Assembly: GCF_028898845.1 (NCBI RefSeq)
Contig: NZ_CP118574.1
Location: 8,667,001-8,731,000 of the forward strand
Direction: 5' to 3'
From: Streptomyces sp. WZ-12
Lineage (GTDB): Bacteria; Actinomycetota; Actinomycetes; Streptomycetales; Streptomycetaceae
DNA length: 64,000 nt
Below are positions 32,282-40,289 of this stretch, in pieces; position 1 is the first letter of the stretch; each line of letters begins with the position of its first letter. Made by a program: the position numbers and the translations under genes. A model generated the notes under the pieces. The model made no database searches. It saw only the letters and a list, made by a program, of their open reading frames with translations, and had not been told where the DNA came from.

Positions 32282-32839
32282 ATGCAGATGCCGTCCAAGC
32301 GCGTCCGGATCGTCACCGGCGCGGCCGCGCTGGCCGCCGTCGGGCTGACCGCCGTCGGCGCCGTCGCCGTCGCGGCCCCGGAGAAGAGCGGCAGGCCCGC
32401 CGCCGCGACCGCGGGGGAGGCGCCGGCCCAGAGCGTCGTCGCCACCGACCACCTGACCATCGCCGCGGCGACCAAGGCGGCGCAGGCCGCGCTCGCCGCC
32501 GCCGAGAAGGCCGACCAGCACGTGTCGGTGTCGGTGGTGGACCGCAACGGCAACGCCCTCGTCACGCTGCGCGGCGACGGCGCCGGCCCCCAGTCGTACA
32601 AGGCGTCGGAGGCCAAGGCGTTCACCGCGGTGTCCTGGAACGCGCCCACCTCGGCGCTGGCCAAGCGCCTGGAGACGGCGCCCACCCTGAAGGACATTCC
32701 CGGCACCCTGTTCCTCGCCGGCGGCGCCCCCGTGCAGGCCAAGGGCGCCCCGATAGCGGGCGTCGGCGTCGCGGGCGCCCCCAGCGGCGACCAGGACGAG
32801 CAGTTCGCCCAGGCGGGCATCGCCGCACTCAACGGCTGA
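32282..32839 (+). CDS. hbpS: Secreted heme-binding protein (HbpS/GlcG family)
   Basis: 185 residues. Signal peptide: KRVRI followed by a hydrophobic Ala/Val/Leu stretch and an AVAVAA-type cleavage region near residue 31. The mature part is a GlcG/HbpS domain: LTIAAATKAAQAALAAAEKA, VSVSVVDRNGNALVTLRGDGAGPQSYKASEAKAFTAVSW, then LFLAGGAPVQAKGAPIAGVGVAGAP. In S. reticuli HbpS binds heme outside the cell and modulates SenS autophosphorylation. GAAGAGGAG precedes the ATG. Divergent from senS and closed by a strong hairpin at 32854. Confidence 0.88.
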   Translation: MQMPSKRVRIVTGAAALAAVGLTAVGAVAVAAPEKSGRPAAATAGEAPAQSVVATDHLTIAAATKAAQAALAAAEKADQHVSVSVVDRNGNALVTLRGDGAGPQSYKASEAKAFTAVSWNAPTSALAKRLETAPTLKDIPGTLFLAGGAPVQAKGAPIAGVGVAGAPSGDQDEQFAQAGIAALNG

Positions 32840-32853
32840 CCGTCCCGACCGGG

Positions 32854-32891
32854 CGTCAGGTGCCTGGCCCGCTCGGGCCAGGCACCTGACG
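32854..32891. terminator. Bidirectional terminator between hbpS and tetR
   Basis: A 17-bp perfect stem with a 4-nt GCTC loop. The arms begin CGTCAGGTGCC and end GGCACCTGACG. It separates convergent genes ending at 32839 and 32909. Confidence 0.9.
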
Positions 32892-32908
32892 TCAACGGAG
32901 CGTCGCCA

Positions 32909-33574
32909 TCAGGCAGTTGCCGGACCGGACGACCCGTCAGACGGGCGGGTGGCGTAGTCGAGGGCGGTCTCGCTCAACGTCCCCTCCACGAGGTCGAGGA
33001 GTTCCAGGACCGCCTCGGCGATCGCGTCCGGACCCTCGCCGGCCACGATGCGCCGGCCGACCTCGGCGTAGACCAGGGAGTGGAACCAGCCGATCTGACT
33101 GGCGACCACGCGGGGCGTCTGGTCGTCCGCGGCGGCGCCGGTCTCCTCGGTGAGGACGACGCCGAGCGCGTCGGTCATCTGCCGGCCGAGGTCCTCCAGG
33201 CGGGCGGTGAGGGTGGGCGCGGCCCGCATCATCTCGAAGACCCGCCCGAAGCCCGCGGTCAGGCCCACCGCGCGGTCGCGGCGCCGCAGTTCGTCGCGGA
33301 GGTGGGCGAGGACGGCCCGGGCGGCGGACTCGCCGGCCCGGCGGGCGCGGACGATGTCGGCGAGCCGCTGCGGGGACGCCTGGTCCGGCGGCAGGACCAA
33401 GTCCTCCTTGGACTCGTAGTAGTTGTAGAGGGTGTTGACCGAGACCTCCGCGGCCGCGGCGACCTCCGCGATGGTCACGCGGTCGAAGCCCCGCTCCACG
33501 AAGAGGCCGATGGCCACCTCCGCGATGCGTTGCCGTGTCTGCCGCTTCTTGCGCTCCCGCAGCCCTTCAGTCAT
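32909..33574 (-). CDS. TetR-family regulator
   Basis: 221 residues. N-terminal HTH: RKKRQTRQRIAEVAIGLFVERGFDRVTIAEVAAAAEVSVNTLYNYYESKEDL. The ligand domain is all-helical with no recognisable subfamily motif. It is divergent from the flavin monooxygenase operon starting at 33911. An inverted repeat AACAGAT/ATCTGTT (33790-33819) lies between them, so control of that operon is plausible. Confidence 0.85.
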   Translation of the reverse strand: MTEGLRERKKRQTRQRIAEVAIGLFVERGFDRVTIAEVAAAAEVSVNTLYNYYESKEDLVLPPDQASPQRLADIVRARRAGESAARAVLAHLRDELRRRDRAVGLTAGFGRVFEMMRAAPTLTARLEDLGRQMTDALGVVLTEETGAAADDQTPRVVASQIGWFHSLVYAEVGRRIVAGEGPDAIAEAVLELLDLVEGTLSETALDYATRPSDGSSGPATA

Positions 33575-33910
33575 GCCCCAACCCTAACCCCGACACCGAA
33601 CCGCACTGCATCTTTGCACCCCATTGCGCTTTCGCCGGCCGCCCCGAGCACCGTCGGGCATGGCGTGCGGCGGACGCCGTCGGACGGGCGATGCGCCAAC
33701 TCCTGGTCACAGTACGGGAGATGAGCAACCGCGAGCGACCGGCACGGGGTGGAGCCACCCACGCAACAGGGCAGCCCAAACATCTAGAGAACAGATTGCA
33801 CGTAACGAAAACATCTGTTGGACAGTTTCACCGACGCGCTCAAGGATGTCTCCTGCGGTAGCACGGTCACTGCGACACCGGGGTGGACTACCGCCTGAGT
33901 GGAGGCGCAC
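33575..33910. other. Divergent intergenic region with AACAGAT-N16-ATCTGTT inverted repeat
   Basis: 336 bp without a gene, noticeably richer in A/T than its surroundings between 33770 and 33840. AACAGAT at 33790-33796 and ATCTGTT at 33813-33819 form a perfect 7-bp inverted repeat. TTGGACA at 33818-33824 could be a -35 for the rightward operon. GGAGG at 33901 serves the monooxygenase start. It probably contains promoters for both tetR and the catabolic operon. Confidence 0.5.
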
Positions 33911-35197
33911 ATGCCGAGTGAAGAGACCGAAGTTGTCGTCGTCGGGGCGGGGCAGGCGGGCGTGGCGATGAGCGAGCACCTGGGCGCCCACGGCATCCCG
34001 CACCTCGTCCTGGAGCGGCACCGGATCGCCGAGCGGTGGCGCTCCGAGCGGTGGGACTCCCTGGTCGCGAACGGACCCGCGTGGCACGACCGGTTCCCGG
34101 GCCTCACGTTCTCCGACCTCGCCCCCGACGCCTTCGCGTCGAAGGAGCAGGTCGCGGAGTACTTCGTCGCCTACGCCGAGAAGCTAAGTGCCCCGATCCG
34201 GTGCGGTGTTGAGGTGACCTCGGTGCACAAGCGCGCCGATCGGCCCGGCTTCCGGGTCCAGACGTCGGAGGGCTCCCTTGACGCGCGTTTCGTCGTGGCC
34301 GCGACCGGACCGTTCCAGCGGCCCGTGATCCCGCCGATCGTTCCTGACGGCGCCGTCCCCGTGCAGATCCACTCCAGCGGGTACCGCAATCCGGAGCAAC
34401 TGCCCGAGGGCACGGTCCTCGTGGTGGGGGCCGGCTCCTCGGGGGTCCAGATCGCCGAGGAGCTGCGCCGGTCCGGCCGCCGCGTCGTGCTCTCCGTCGG
34501 TCCGCACGACCGGCCGCCCCGCACGTACCGCGGACGGGACTTCTGCTGGTGGATGGGCGTGCTCGGGATCTGGGACGCGCAGACGCCTCCCCAGGGAGCG
34601 GAGCACGTCACCATCGCGGTCAGCGGGGCCCGGGGCGGCCACACCGTCGACTTCCGCGCCCTGGCCGACGCCGGCGTCGAACTCGTCGGCCTCACCGCGT
34701 CCTTCGACGACGGCGTGCTCCGCTTCGCCCCGGACCTCGCCGCGAACCTCGCGCTCGGCGACGCCAAGTACCTGGAATTCCTCCGGACCGCCGACGCGTA
34801 CGTCGAGCGCAACGGGCTCGACTTCCCCGAGGAGCCGGCGGCCCACGTCCTGGGGCCCGACCCGGACTGCGTGACCAGCCCCCTCCTGGAGCTCGACCTG
34901 GCCGGGGCCGGCGTCACCTCCATCGTCTGGGCAACGGGCTTCGCCACCGACTACGGCTGGCTCGACGTCGACGCGTTCGACGAGGACGGCCGGCCGAACC
35001 AGCGACGAGGAGTCTCCTCCGAACCCGGCGTCTACTTCCTGGGCCTGCCCTGGCTGTCCCGCCGCGGGTCCAGCTTCATCTGGGGCGTATGGCACGACGC
35101 CAGGTACGTCGCCGACCACATCGCGACCCAACGGGGATACCTCGCCTACGACCCCACCGACCGGCCCGACGCCGCGACCGTGCCCCCAAAGCACTGA
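33911..35197 (+). CDS. Flavin-dependent monooxygenase (CzcO/YUCCA-like)
   Basis: 428 residues. FAD motif VVVVGAGQAGVAMSEHL at the N-terminus, and NADPH motif VLVVGAGSSGVQIAEELRRSG near residue 170. An ATG-motif-like IVWATGFATDYGWL lies in the C-terminal part. HRIAERWRSERWDSL and FASKEQVAEYFVAYAEKL are typical of class B monooxygenases. These hydroxylate or N-oxidise soft nucleophiles, or carry out oxidative decarboxylation. GGAGG 5 nt before the ATG. First gene of an operon with RidA, DUF1028, M20 and an MHS transporter, so the substrate is probably imported and nitrogenous. Confidence 0.88.
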   Translation: MPSEETEVVVVGAGQAGVAMSEHLGAHGIPHLVLERHRIAERWRSERWDSLVANGPAWHDRFPGLTFSDLAPDAFASKEQVAEYFVAYAEKLSAPIRCGVEVTSVHKRADRPGFRVQTSEGSLDARFVVAATGPFQRPVIPPIVPDGAVPVQIHSSGYRNPEQLPEGTVLVVGAGSSGVQIAEELRRSGRRVVLSVGPHDRPPRTYRGRDFCWWMGVLGIWDAQTPPQGAEHVTIAVSGARGGHTVDFRALADAGVELVGLTASFDDGVLRFAPDLAANLALGDAKYLEFLRTADAYVERNGLDFPEEPAAHVLGPDPDCVTSPLLELDLAGAGVTSIVWATGFATDYGWLDVDAFDEDGRPNQRRGVSSEPGVYFLGLPWLSRRGSSFIWGVWHDARYVADHIATQRGYLAYDPTDRPDAATVPPKH

Positions 35198-35207
35198 GGA
35201 GCAGACG

Positions 35208-35687
35208 ATGACCTCCACGACCCCAACCGGCGGGGGCCGCCGGGCCAACGCCCCGATCGTCGCCGGTGGGCACACCCGGATCCGCCCGTTCAACACCCGC
35301 GACACCTACCCCGAGCAGAACCTCGACAACGACCTCTGCCAGGCCGTCGTCGCCGGCAACACGGTGTACGTGCGGGGCCAGATCGGCCAGGACCTCGACA
35401 CCAGCGAGTCGGTGGGCATCGGCGACGCCGAGGCCCAGGCCGAGCGGGCCATGGCCAACATCAAGATGCTGCTCGAAGAAGCCGGCAGTCGGATGGAGCA
35501 CCTGGTGAAGGTGACCATCTACCTGATCGACCCGCGCTACCGCGAGGCGGTGTACCGCACCGTGGGCCGCTGGACCAAGGGCGTACACCCCATCTCGACC
35601 GGGCTGGTCGTCTCCGCCCTGGCCCGCCCGGAGTGGCTGTGCGAGATCGACGCCATCGCCGTGATCCCCGAGGAGCAACTGGCATGA
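35208..35687 (+). CDS. RidA/YjgF/YER057c-family protein
   Basis: 159 residues. Core blocks: VVAGNTVYVRGQIGQDL, AQAERAMANIKMLLEEAGSRMEHLVKVTIYLIDPRYREAVYRTVGRW and a terminal LARPEWLCEIDAIAVIP. The Arg that binds the carboxylate in deaminating members is normally near the last block; LARPEWLCEIDAIA places Arg one strand earlier, so imine hydrolysis is not assured. Begins 11 nt after the monooxygenase and overlaps the DUF1028 gene by ATGA. In such operons RidA proteins deaminate enamine/imine intermediates. Confidence 0.88.
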   Translation: MTSTTPTGGGRRANAPIVAGGHTRIRPFNTRDTYPEQNLDNDLCQAVVAGNTVYVRGQIGQDLDTSESVGIGDAEAQAERAMANIKMLLEEAGSRMEHLVKVTIYLIDPRYREAVYRTVGRWTKGVHPISTGLVVSALARPEWLCEIDAIAVIPEEQLA

Positions 35688-36358
35688 CCTTCTCCCTTGT
35701 TGCGCGCGACGGTGCGCGCTTCGGCGTCGTGGCCAGCTCGTCGAGTCCGGCCGTGTTCGCCCGGGTCGCCCACCTGCGGCCCAGGGTCGGCGCGGCGGCC
35801 TCGCAGAACATCACCGACCCCACGCTCGGCACGAGCCTCCTGGCGGGGCTGGCCGACCACGGCGACGCGGCCCGCGCCCTGGCCGGCGTCACGGGCGCGC
35901 CCCGGAACGCGAAGACCATCGACTACCGGCAGTTGACCGTCCTCGGCCGCTCCGGCGCCGGGTTCGCCCACAGCGGCGCACGGACGCTCGGCACGTACGG
36001 CTCGGCCACCGCGGACGGCGCGGTGGCGGCCGGCAACATGCTGTCCGGCGAGCACATCCCCGGTGTCCTCCTCGATGCCTACGCCGAGGCCACGGGGGAG
36101 CTCGAAGAGCGTCTGCTCGCTGCGCTGAAGGCCGCCGTCGCGGCCGGCGGTGAGGAGGGGCCGGTGTACTCCGCGGGCCTGGCGGTCGTCGCGGACGTGG
36201 ACTGGCGGGTGACCGACCTGCGGGTCGACTGGGCCGACGATCCCGTGGACCGGCTCGGCGAACTCCTCGACGTCTGGCTGCCGCAGCGGGACGACTACGT
36301 ACGGCGCGGCCTCGACCCCGCCACCTCCCCTTCGTACGGCGTCCCGGGCGACCGGTGA
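35684..36358 (+). CDS. DUF1028 protein (Ntn-hydrolase-like fold)
   Basis: 224 residues. MTFSLVARDGARFGVVASSSSPAVFARVAHLRPRVGAAASQN, followed by QLTVLGRSGAGFAHSGA and GSATADGAVAAGNML, is the DUF1028 pattern. The C-terminal WRVTDLRVDWADDPVDRLGELLDVWLP closes it. DUF1028 genes often sit in operons with RidA and amidases. The catalytic role is unknown, though an N-terminal-nucleophile-like amidohydrolase has been proposed for the fold. Overlapping starts (ATGA in, GTGA out) fix it inside the operon. Confidence 0.87.
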   Translation: MTFSLVARDGARFGVVASSSSPAVFARVAHLRPRVGAAASQNITDPTLGTSLLAGLADHGDAARALAGVTGAPRNAKTIDYRQLTVLGRSGAGFAHSGARTLGTYGSATADGAVAAGNMLSGEHIPGVLLDAYAEATGELEERLLAALKAAVAAGGEEGPVYSAGLAVVADVDWRVTDLRVDWADDPVDRLGELLDVWLPQRDDYVRRGLDPATSPSYGVPGDR

Positions 36359-37503
36359 AGGGCGCGCTGAAGGAGGCGGCCCGGCGGGCGGTCGACCGCC
36401 GGGCGGAGGAGTTGATCGGTCTCTCCGAGCGGTTGCACGCCGATCCGGAGACCGCGTGGGAGGAACACCGGGCCGCGGCCGCCGTCCCGGAACTGCTCGA
36501 CCGCGCCGGATTCGACGTCGCCTCCGCCTACTTGGGCCTGGAGACGGCGTTCCACGCCCGGATCGGCAGCGGGCCGGTCCGGATCGCGCTGTGCGCCGAG
36601 TACGACGCACTGCCCGGCCTCGGCCACGCGTGCGGGCACAACCTCATCGCGGCGACCTCGGTGGGGGCGGCGCTCGGCCTGGCCGCCGTCGCCGATGACG
36701 TCGGCCTCACCGTCGAGGTCTACGGCACCCCGGCGGAGGAAGGCGGCGGCGGGAAGATCGAGATGCTCGACCGCGGCGCCTTCGCCGGGGTGGACCTCGC
36801 GATGATGGTGCACCCGGCGCCGGTCGACGTCGCCGAGGCCCGGCCGTTCGCGGTCAGCCACTCCCGGATCTCCTACACCGGGAAGTCCGCGCACGCCGCG
36901 GCCTATCCCGAGGCCGGGGTCAACGCCGCCGACGCCTTCACCGTGGCCCAGGTCGCGATCGGCCTGCTCCGCCAGCAACTGCCGGCCTCGGCGCGGGTGC
37001 ACGGTGTGGTCACCCAGGCCGGGGACGCCCCGAACGCCATCCCCGAGCGGTCCAGCGGACGATGGTACGTGCGGGCGGAGACGCTCGCCGAACTGGCCGA
37101 GCTGGAGCCGCGCATCACGCGGGCCTTCGAGGCCGGTGCGCTCGCGACGGGCTGCGAGCTGGAGATCGAACCGGAGAGCAAGCCGTACGCGGAGTTCCGC
37201 ACGGACCCAACCGCCCTCGGCCACTACCGCGCGAACACCCTCGCCCTGGGTAGGGAGTTCGCGCCGCCCGGCCAGGCCGCGCGGATGAACCGCGCCTCCA
37301 CCGACATGGGCAACGTCTCGCAGGTGGTGCCGGCCATCCACCCCTACATCGGCATCGGGTCCCTGCCCGCCACCAACCACCAGCACGAGTTCGCCGCGTA
37401 CTGCGTGGGCGGGACGGCGCAACGCGCCCTGCTCGACGGGGCGATCGCGCTGGCCTGGACCGGTGTGGACCGCACCGCATCGGCCGGGGGAGCGGCGGGG
37501 TGA
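36355..37503 (+). CDS. M20-family amidohydrolase (AbgB/PM20D2-like)
   Basis: 382 residues. The metal-binding motif is LCAEYDALPGLGHACGHNLIAATS, then VEVYGTPAEEGGGGKIEML and a dimerisation domain with YTGKSAHAAAYPEAGVNAADAF. NRASTDMGNVSQVVPAIHPYIGIG and a late His in ATNHQHEFAAYC complete the site. Members hydrolyse N-acyl or aminoacyl amide bonds, such as p-aminobenzoyl-glutamate or beta-alanyl-lysine. GTG start overlapping the DUF1028 stop. Likely releases an amine or acid for the RidA/monooxygenase steps. Confidence 0.88.
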   Translation: MKGALKEAARRAVDRRAEELIGLSERLHADPETAWEEHRAAAAVPELLDRAGFDVASAYLGLETAFHARIGSGPVRIALCAEYDALPGLGHACGHNLIAATSVGAALGLAAVADDVGLTVEVYGTPAEEGGGGKIEMLDRGAFAGVDLAMMVHPAPVDVAEARPFAVSHSRISYTGKSAHAAAYPEAGVNAADAFTVAQVAIGLLRQQLPASARVHGVVTQAGDAPNAIPERSSGRWYVRAETLAELAELEPRITRAFEAGALATGCELEIEPESKPYAEFRTDPTALGHYRANTLALGREFAPPGQAARMNRASTDMGNVSQVVPAIHPYIGIGSLPATNHQHEFAAYCVGGTAQRALLDGAIALAWTGVDRTASAGGAAG

Positions 37504-37605
37504 CGGGGGCGGCCGCCGCCCGCACCGGCCCGCCCTCGCGCTGAGAACCGCCGCCGGCACCCGCACGGCTCAGGCCCCTTCCCCCGTCCTCACAAGGAGG
37601 CGCGC

Positions 37606-38961
37606 ATGCGCACCCATAACAGCGGCACCGCAGGGACCGAAGTCGCCGTGCCGACCGACGTGGTCGACCTGCGCAGGAGCGTCATCGCGGGAGCCGTCGG
37701 CGTGTTCGTCCACTGGTTTGACTGGGCCGCCTACGCCTATCTCGCCGGCACCGTCGCGACCGTGTTCTTCCCGGCCGAGGACAGCACGAGCGGACTGCTC
37801 GCCGTGTTCGGGGTGTTCGCCGTGTCCTTCGGCATCCGACCCATCGGCGCCCTGGTGTTCGGGCCGCTCGGCGACCGGATCGGCCGCAAGCGCACCCTGT
37901 CGCTGGTCATCTTCCTGATGTCCGGCGCCACCCTGGGGATCGGTCTGCTGCCCGGCTACACCTCGATCGGCATCGCAGCCCCCGCACTCCTGGTGGTCCT
38001 GCGCCTCGTCCAAGGCTTCGCCGCGGGCGGCGAGTTCGGCAGCGCGGCGAGCTTCCTCGCCGAGAGCGCACCCCGGCGCCGCCGCGGATTCGGCGTCAGT
38101 TGGCTGGAGGTCGGCTCCCTCCTGGGCTTCCTCGCCGGCTCGTTCGTCTTCCTGCTGCTGTCGACGGAGCTCGACGCCCACCAGTTGACCTCCTGGGGCT
38201 GGCGCATCCCCTTCCTCGTCTCCGCGCCGCTGGGCGTCGTCGGCTTCGTCATCCGCAACAAGATCGAGGACACCCCGGAGTACCGCACGCTCGAAGTCAA
38301 CGGCTCCGTTCCGCGCAGCCCCGCGCGGGAGCTTCTGCGCCGTCACAGGCGGCAGTTGCTCCAGGCGGCGGGTCTGATGGCGGCCATGCACGTGCCCTTC
38401 TACGCGGTGCTGACCTACCTCGTCACCTACGAGACCGACCACCTGGGGCGCTCGGCCGGCAACGCCGCCCTGCTGTCCACGGCGATCTCGCTGCTCGGCC
38501 TCGTGCTCGTGCCGCTGTTCGGGCTGCTGTCCGACCGGGTGGGGCGCAAGCCGGTGTTCGTCGGGGCCACGGCCACCCTGCTGGTCGTCGCCACCCCGGC
38601 CTTTCTGCTGATGCGGACCGGTCCCGTCGGGACGTGGAGCGCCGGTCTGCTGCTCGGTGTGATCCTGGCGGCGATCCTCGGCACGTACGCGGTGTGGTCG
38701 GCGGAGGTCTTCCCCACCCGCACGCGCCAGAGCGGCCTGTCCGTCGCCTACAACCTCACCGCCGCCCTGTTCGCCGGGACCGTGCCGTACCTGATGACCG
38801 TGCTCATCTCCGCGACCGGCAGCACCCTGGTACCCGGCCCGTACCTGATGGTGTTCGCCGCCGGCGGTCTCGTCGCCGCCCTGTCCCTGCGGGAGACGGT
38901 CGGCTCCTCCCTGCTGCACCCCGAGGACGTGTCCGAAGCGGAGTCCCTTCAGGCCCGTTGA
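37606..38961 (+). CDS. MFS transporter, metabolite:H+ symporter (MHS) family
   Basis: 451 residues, 12 membrane helices. The N-terminal HWFDWAAYAYLAG and GPLGDRIGRKRTLSL loop, then RLVQGFAAGGEFGSAASFLAE, are MHS signatures shared with ShiA, KgtP and ProP. A second LLSDRVGRKPVFVGA loop marks the second half. Members import organic acids, osmolytes or amino-acid derivatives with protons. AAGGAGG lies before the ATG. 102 nt after the M20 gene and on the same strand: the probable importer for the operon's substrate. Confidence 0.9.
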   Translation: MRTHNSGTAGTEVAVPTDVVDLRRSVIAGAVGVFVHWFDWAAYAYLAGTVATVFFPAEDSTSGLLAVFGVFAVSFGIRPIGALVFGPLGDRIGRKRTLSLVIFLMSGATLGIGLLPGYTSIGIAAPALLVVLRLVQGFAAGGEFGSAASFLAESAPRRRRGFGVSWLEVGSLLGFLAGSFVFLLLSTELDAHQLTSWGWRIPFLVSAPLGVVGFVIRNKIEDTPEYRTLEVNGSVPRSPARELLRRHRRQLLQAAGLMAAMHVPFYAVLTYLVTYETDHLGRSAGNAALLSTAISLLGLVLVPLFGLLSDRVGRKPVFVGATATLLVVATPAFLLMRTGPVGTWSAGLLLGVILAAILGTYAVWSAEVFPTRTRQSGLSVAYNLTAALFAGTVPYLMTVLISATGSTLVPGPYLMVFAAGGLVAALSLRETVGSSLLHPEDVSEAESLQAR

Positions 38962-39051
38962 CCGGCGCCACATCCGGGCCTGCCCGATGGGCCACGGCCG
39001 GGGCCGCATTAGGGTCGGCACCAACCGGATCACCAGGCACAAGGGCCACGC

Positions 39052-39978
39052 ATGACATCACCAGTGGGTTTCACGCTCGTTCAGCTCCGCTATTTCCTGG
39101 TCGCCGCCGAACGCGGCTCGATGACGGAGGCGTCGACGGAGCTGCGCATCGCCCAGTCCGCCGTCTCCACGGCCGTCCACAACCTGGAACGGGACCTGCG
39201 GGTGCAGCTTTTCATCCGCCGACGGGGCCGGGGCCTGACGCTGACACCCGCCGGGGAGCGGCTCCGGCAACAGGCGCGGGAACTGCTCGGCCGCGCCCGC
39301 GAGGTCGAACGAGAGGCCCGGGGAGACGGCGAGTCCCTCTCCGGACCCGTGGCCGTCGGCTGCTTCGTGACCCTGGCCCCCTACTACCTGCCACCCCTGT
39401 TCAGCGAGTGCACCCGACGCCACCCGGGCATCGAGATCGACGTCGTGGAGGGGGAGACGGACCAGCTCGTCCAGGCCCTGGCGGCGGGACGCATCGACTT
39501 CGCCCTCACCTACGACCTCGGTCTGTCGGCCGAGCCGGACCTGCGCGACGAGACCATCGCCCACGCCCCGGCGTACGTGCTCGTGGCGGCCGACCACCCG
39601 CTGGCCGGTAGGGACAGCCTGGAGCTGGCCGAACTCTCCGGGGAACCGCTCGTCCTCCTCGACCTCCCGCACAGCCGCGACTACTTCCGCTCGCTGGTGG
39701 CCGCCACCGGCACCGCGCCCGATGTCCGCTACCGCACCCGGAGCTACGAGACCGTGCGCTCCCTGGTGGCACGCGGACTGGGCTACTCCGTGCTCAACCA
39801 GCGGCCGGCGACCAGCCAGACCTACGGCGGCGGCGAGATCGCGGAACTCCCCCTCCGGGACGGCGGGCCGCCGCTCGAAGTCAGGATCGCCTCCCTGGGG
39901 GGCATGACCCAGACCGCCCGCGCTCGCGCCGTCATGGACGTACTGCGGGAGATCGCCCTCCGGCCCACCGAGGTCTGA
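39052..39978 (+). CDS. LysR-family regulator
   Basis: 308 residues. HTH: FTLVQLRYFLVAAERGSMTEASTELRIAQSAVSTAVHNLERDLRVQLFIRRRGRGLTLTPAG, followed by a periplasmic-binding-like effector domain (GPVAVGCFVTLAPYYLPPLF, then DFALTYDLGLS). Lies 90 nt downstream of the transporter on the same strand, with TAGGGT at 39009 as possible own -10. A candidate activator of the preceding catabolic operon, in competition with the upstream TetR for that role. Confidence 0.87.
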   Translation: MTSPVGFTLVQLRYFLVAAERGSMTEASTELRIAQSAVSTAVHNLERDLRVQLFIRRRGRGLTLTPAGERLRQQARELLGRAREVEREARGDGESLSGPVAVGCFVTLAPYYLPPLFSECTRRHPGIEIDVVEGETDQLVQALAAGRIDFALTYDLGLSAEPDLRDETIAHAPAYVLVAADHPLAGRDSLELAELSGEPLVLLDLPHSRDYFRSLVAATGTAPDVRYRTRSYETVRSLVARGLGYSVLNQRPATSQTYGGGEIAELPLRDGGPPLEVRIASLGGMTQTARARAVMDVLREIALRPTEV

Positions 39979-40289
39979 GCGGGCGGCCGTTCGGCGCGCG
40001 AGGACCCGGGCGGTGACCGTCGCGCAATGATCGTCAGCGATCGCGTGCAGGTGATGATCGCCGGCGGCGGCCCCTTCGCCCGCACCCTCGGGGCGCCCGT
40101 GCGTACCACCCCGCTCTCCGTGGCGGTGGCCACCGCGTTCATGAGCGCGGCCATGCGGCCCGCGGGAGGCGACGCGGGCGGCCGGTGGAGCCGGGCCGGC
40201 GCCGCAAGAGCGGCCGCGGTGCTTGCCTCCGCTTTCGCGCGCCGGACGGCGGGAGCGGACAGTGGAGGTATGCGCACCCCGGAAGCGTG
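39979..40289. other. Gap between LysR and GH15 genes, no gene supported
   Basis: 311 bp. Short open frames here are Ala/Arg-rich without motifs. GGAGGTATG at 40264-40272 begins a 6-codon frame (MRTPEA) whose TGA (40288-40290) overlaps the ATG of the GH15 gene. It may simply be a chance ORF, or a translational coupler. No operator-like dyad was seen. Confidence 0.4.

Noticed and set aside
35208..36358. RidA-DUF1028 pair as part of a pyrimidine (Rut) pathway
   Set aside because: None of RutA, RutB, RutD or RutF is present. The flavin enzyme is a class B monooxygenase, not the luciferase-like RutA.
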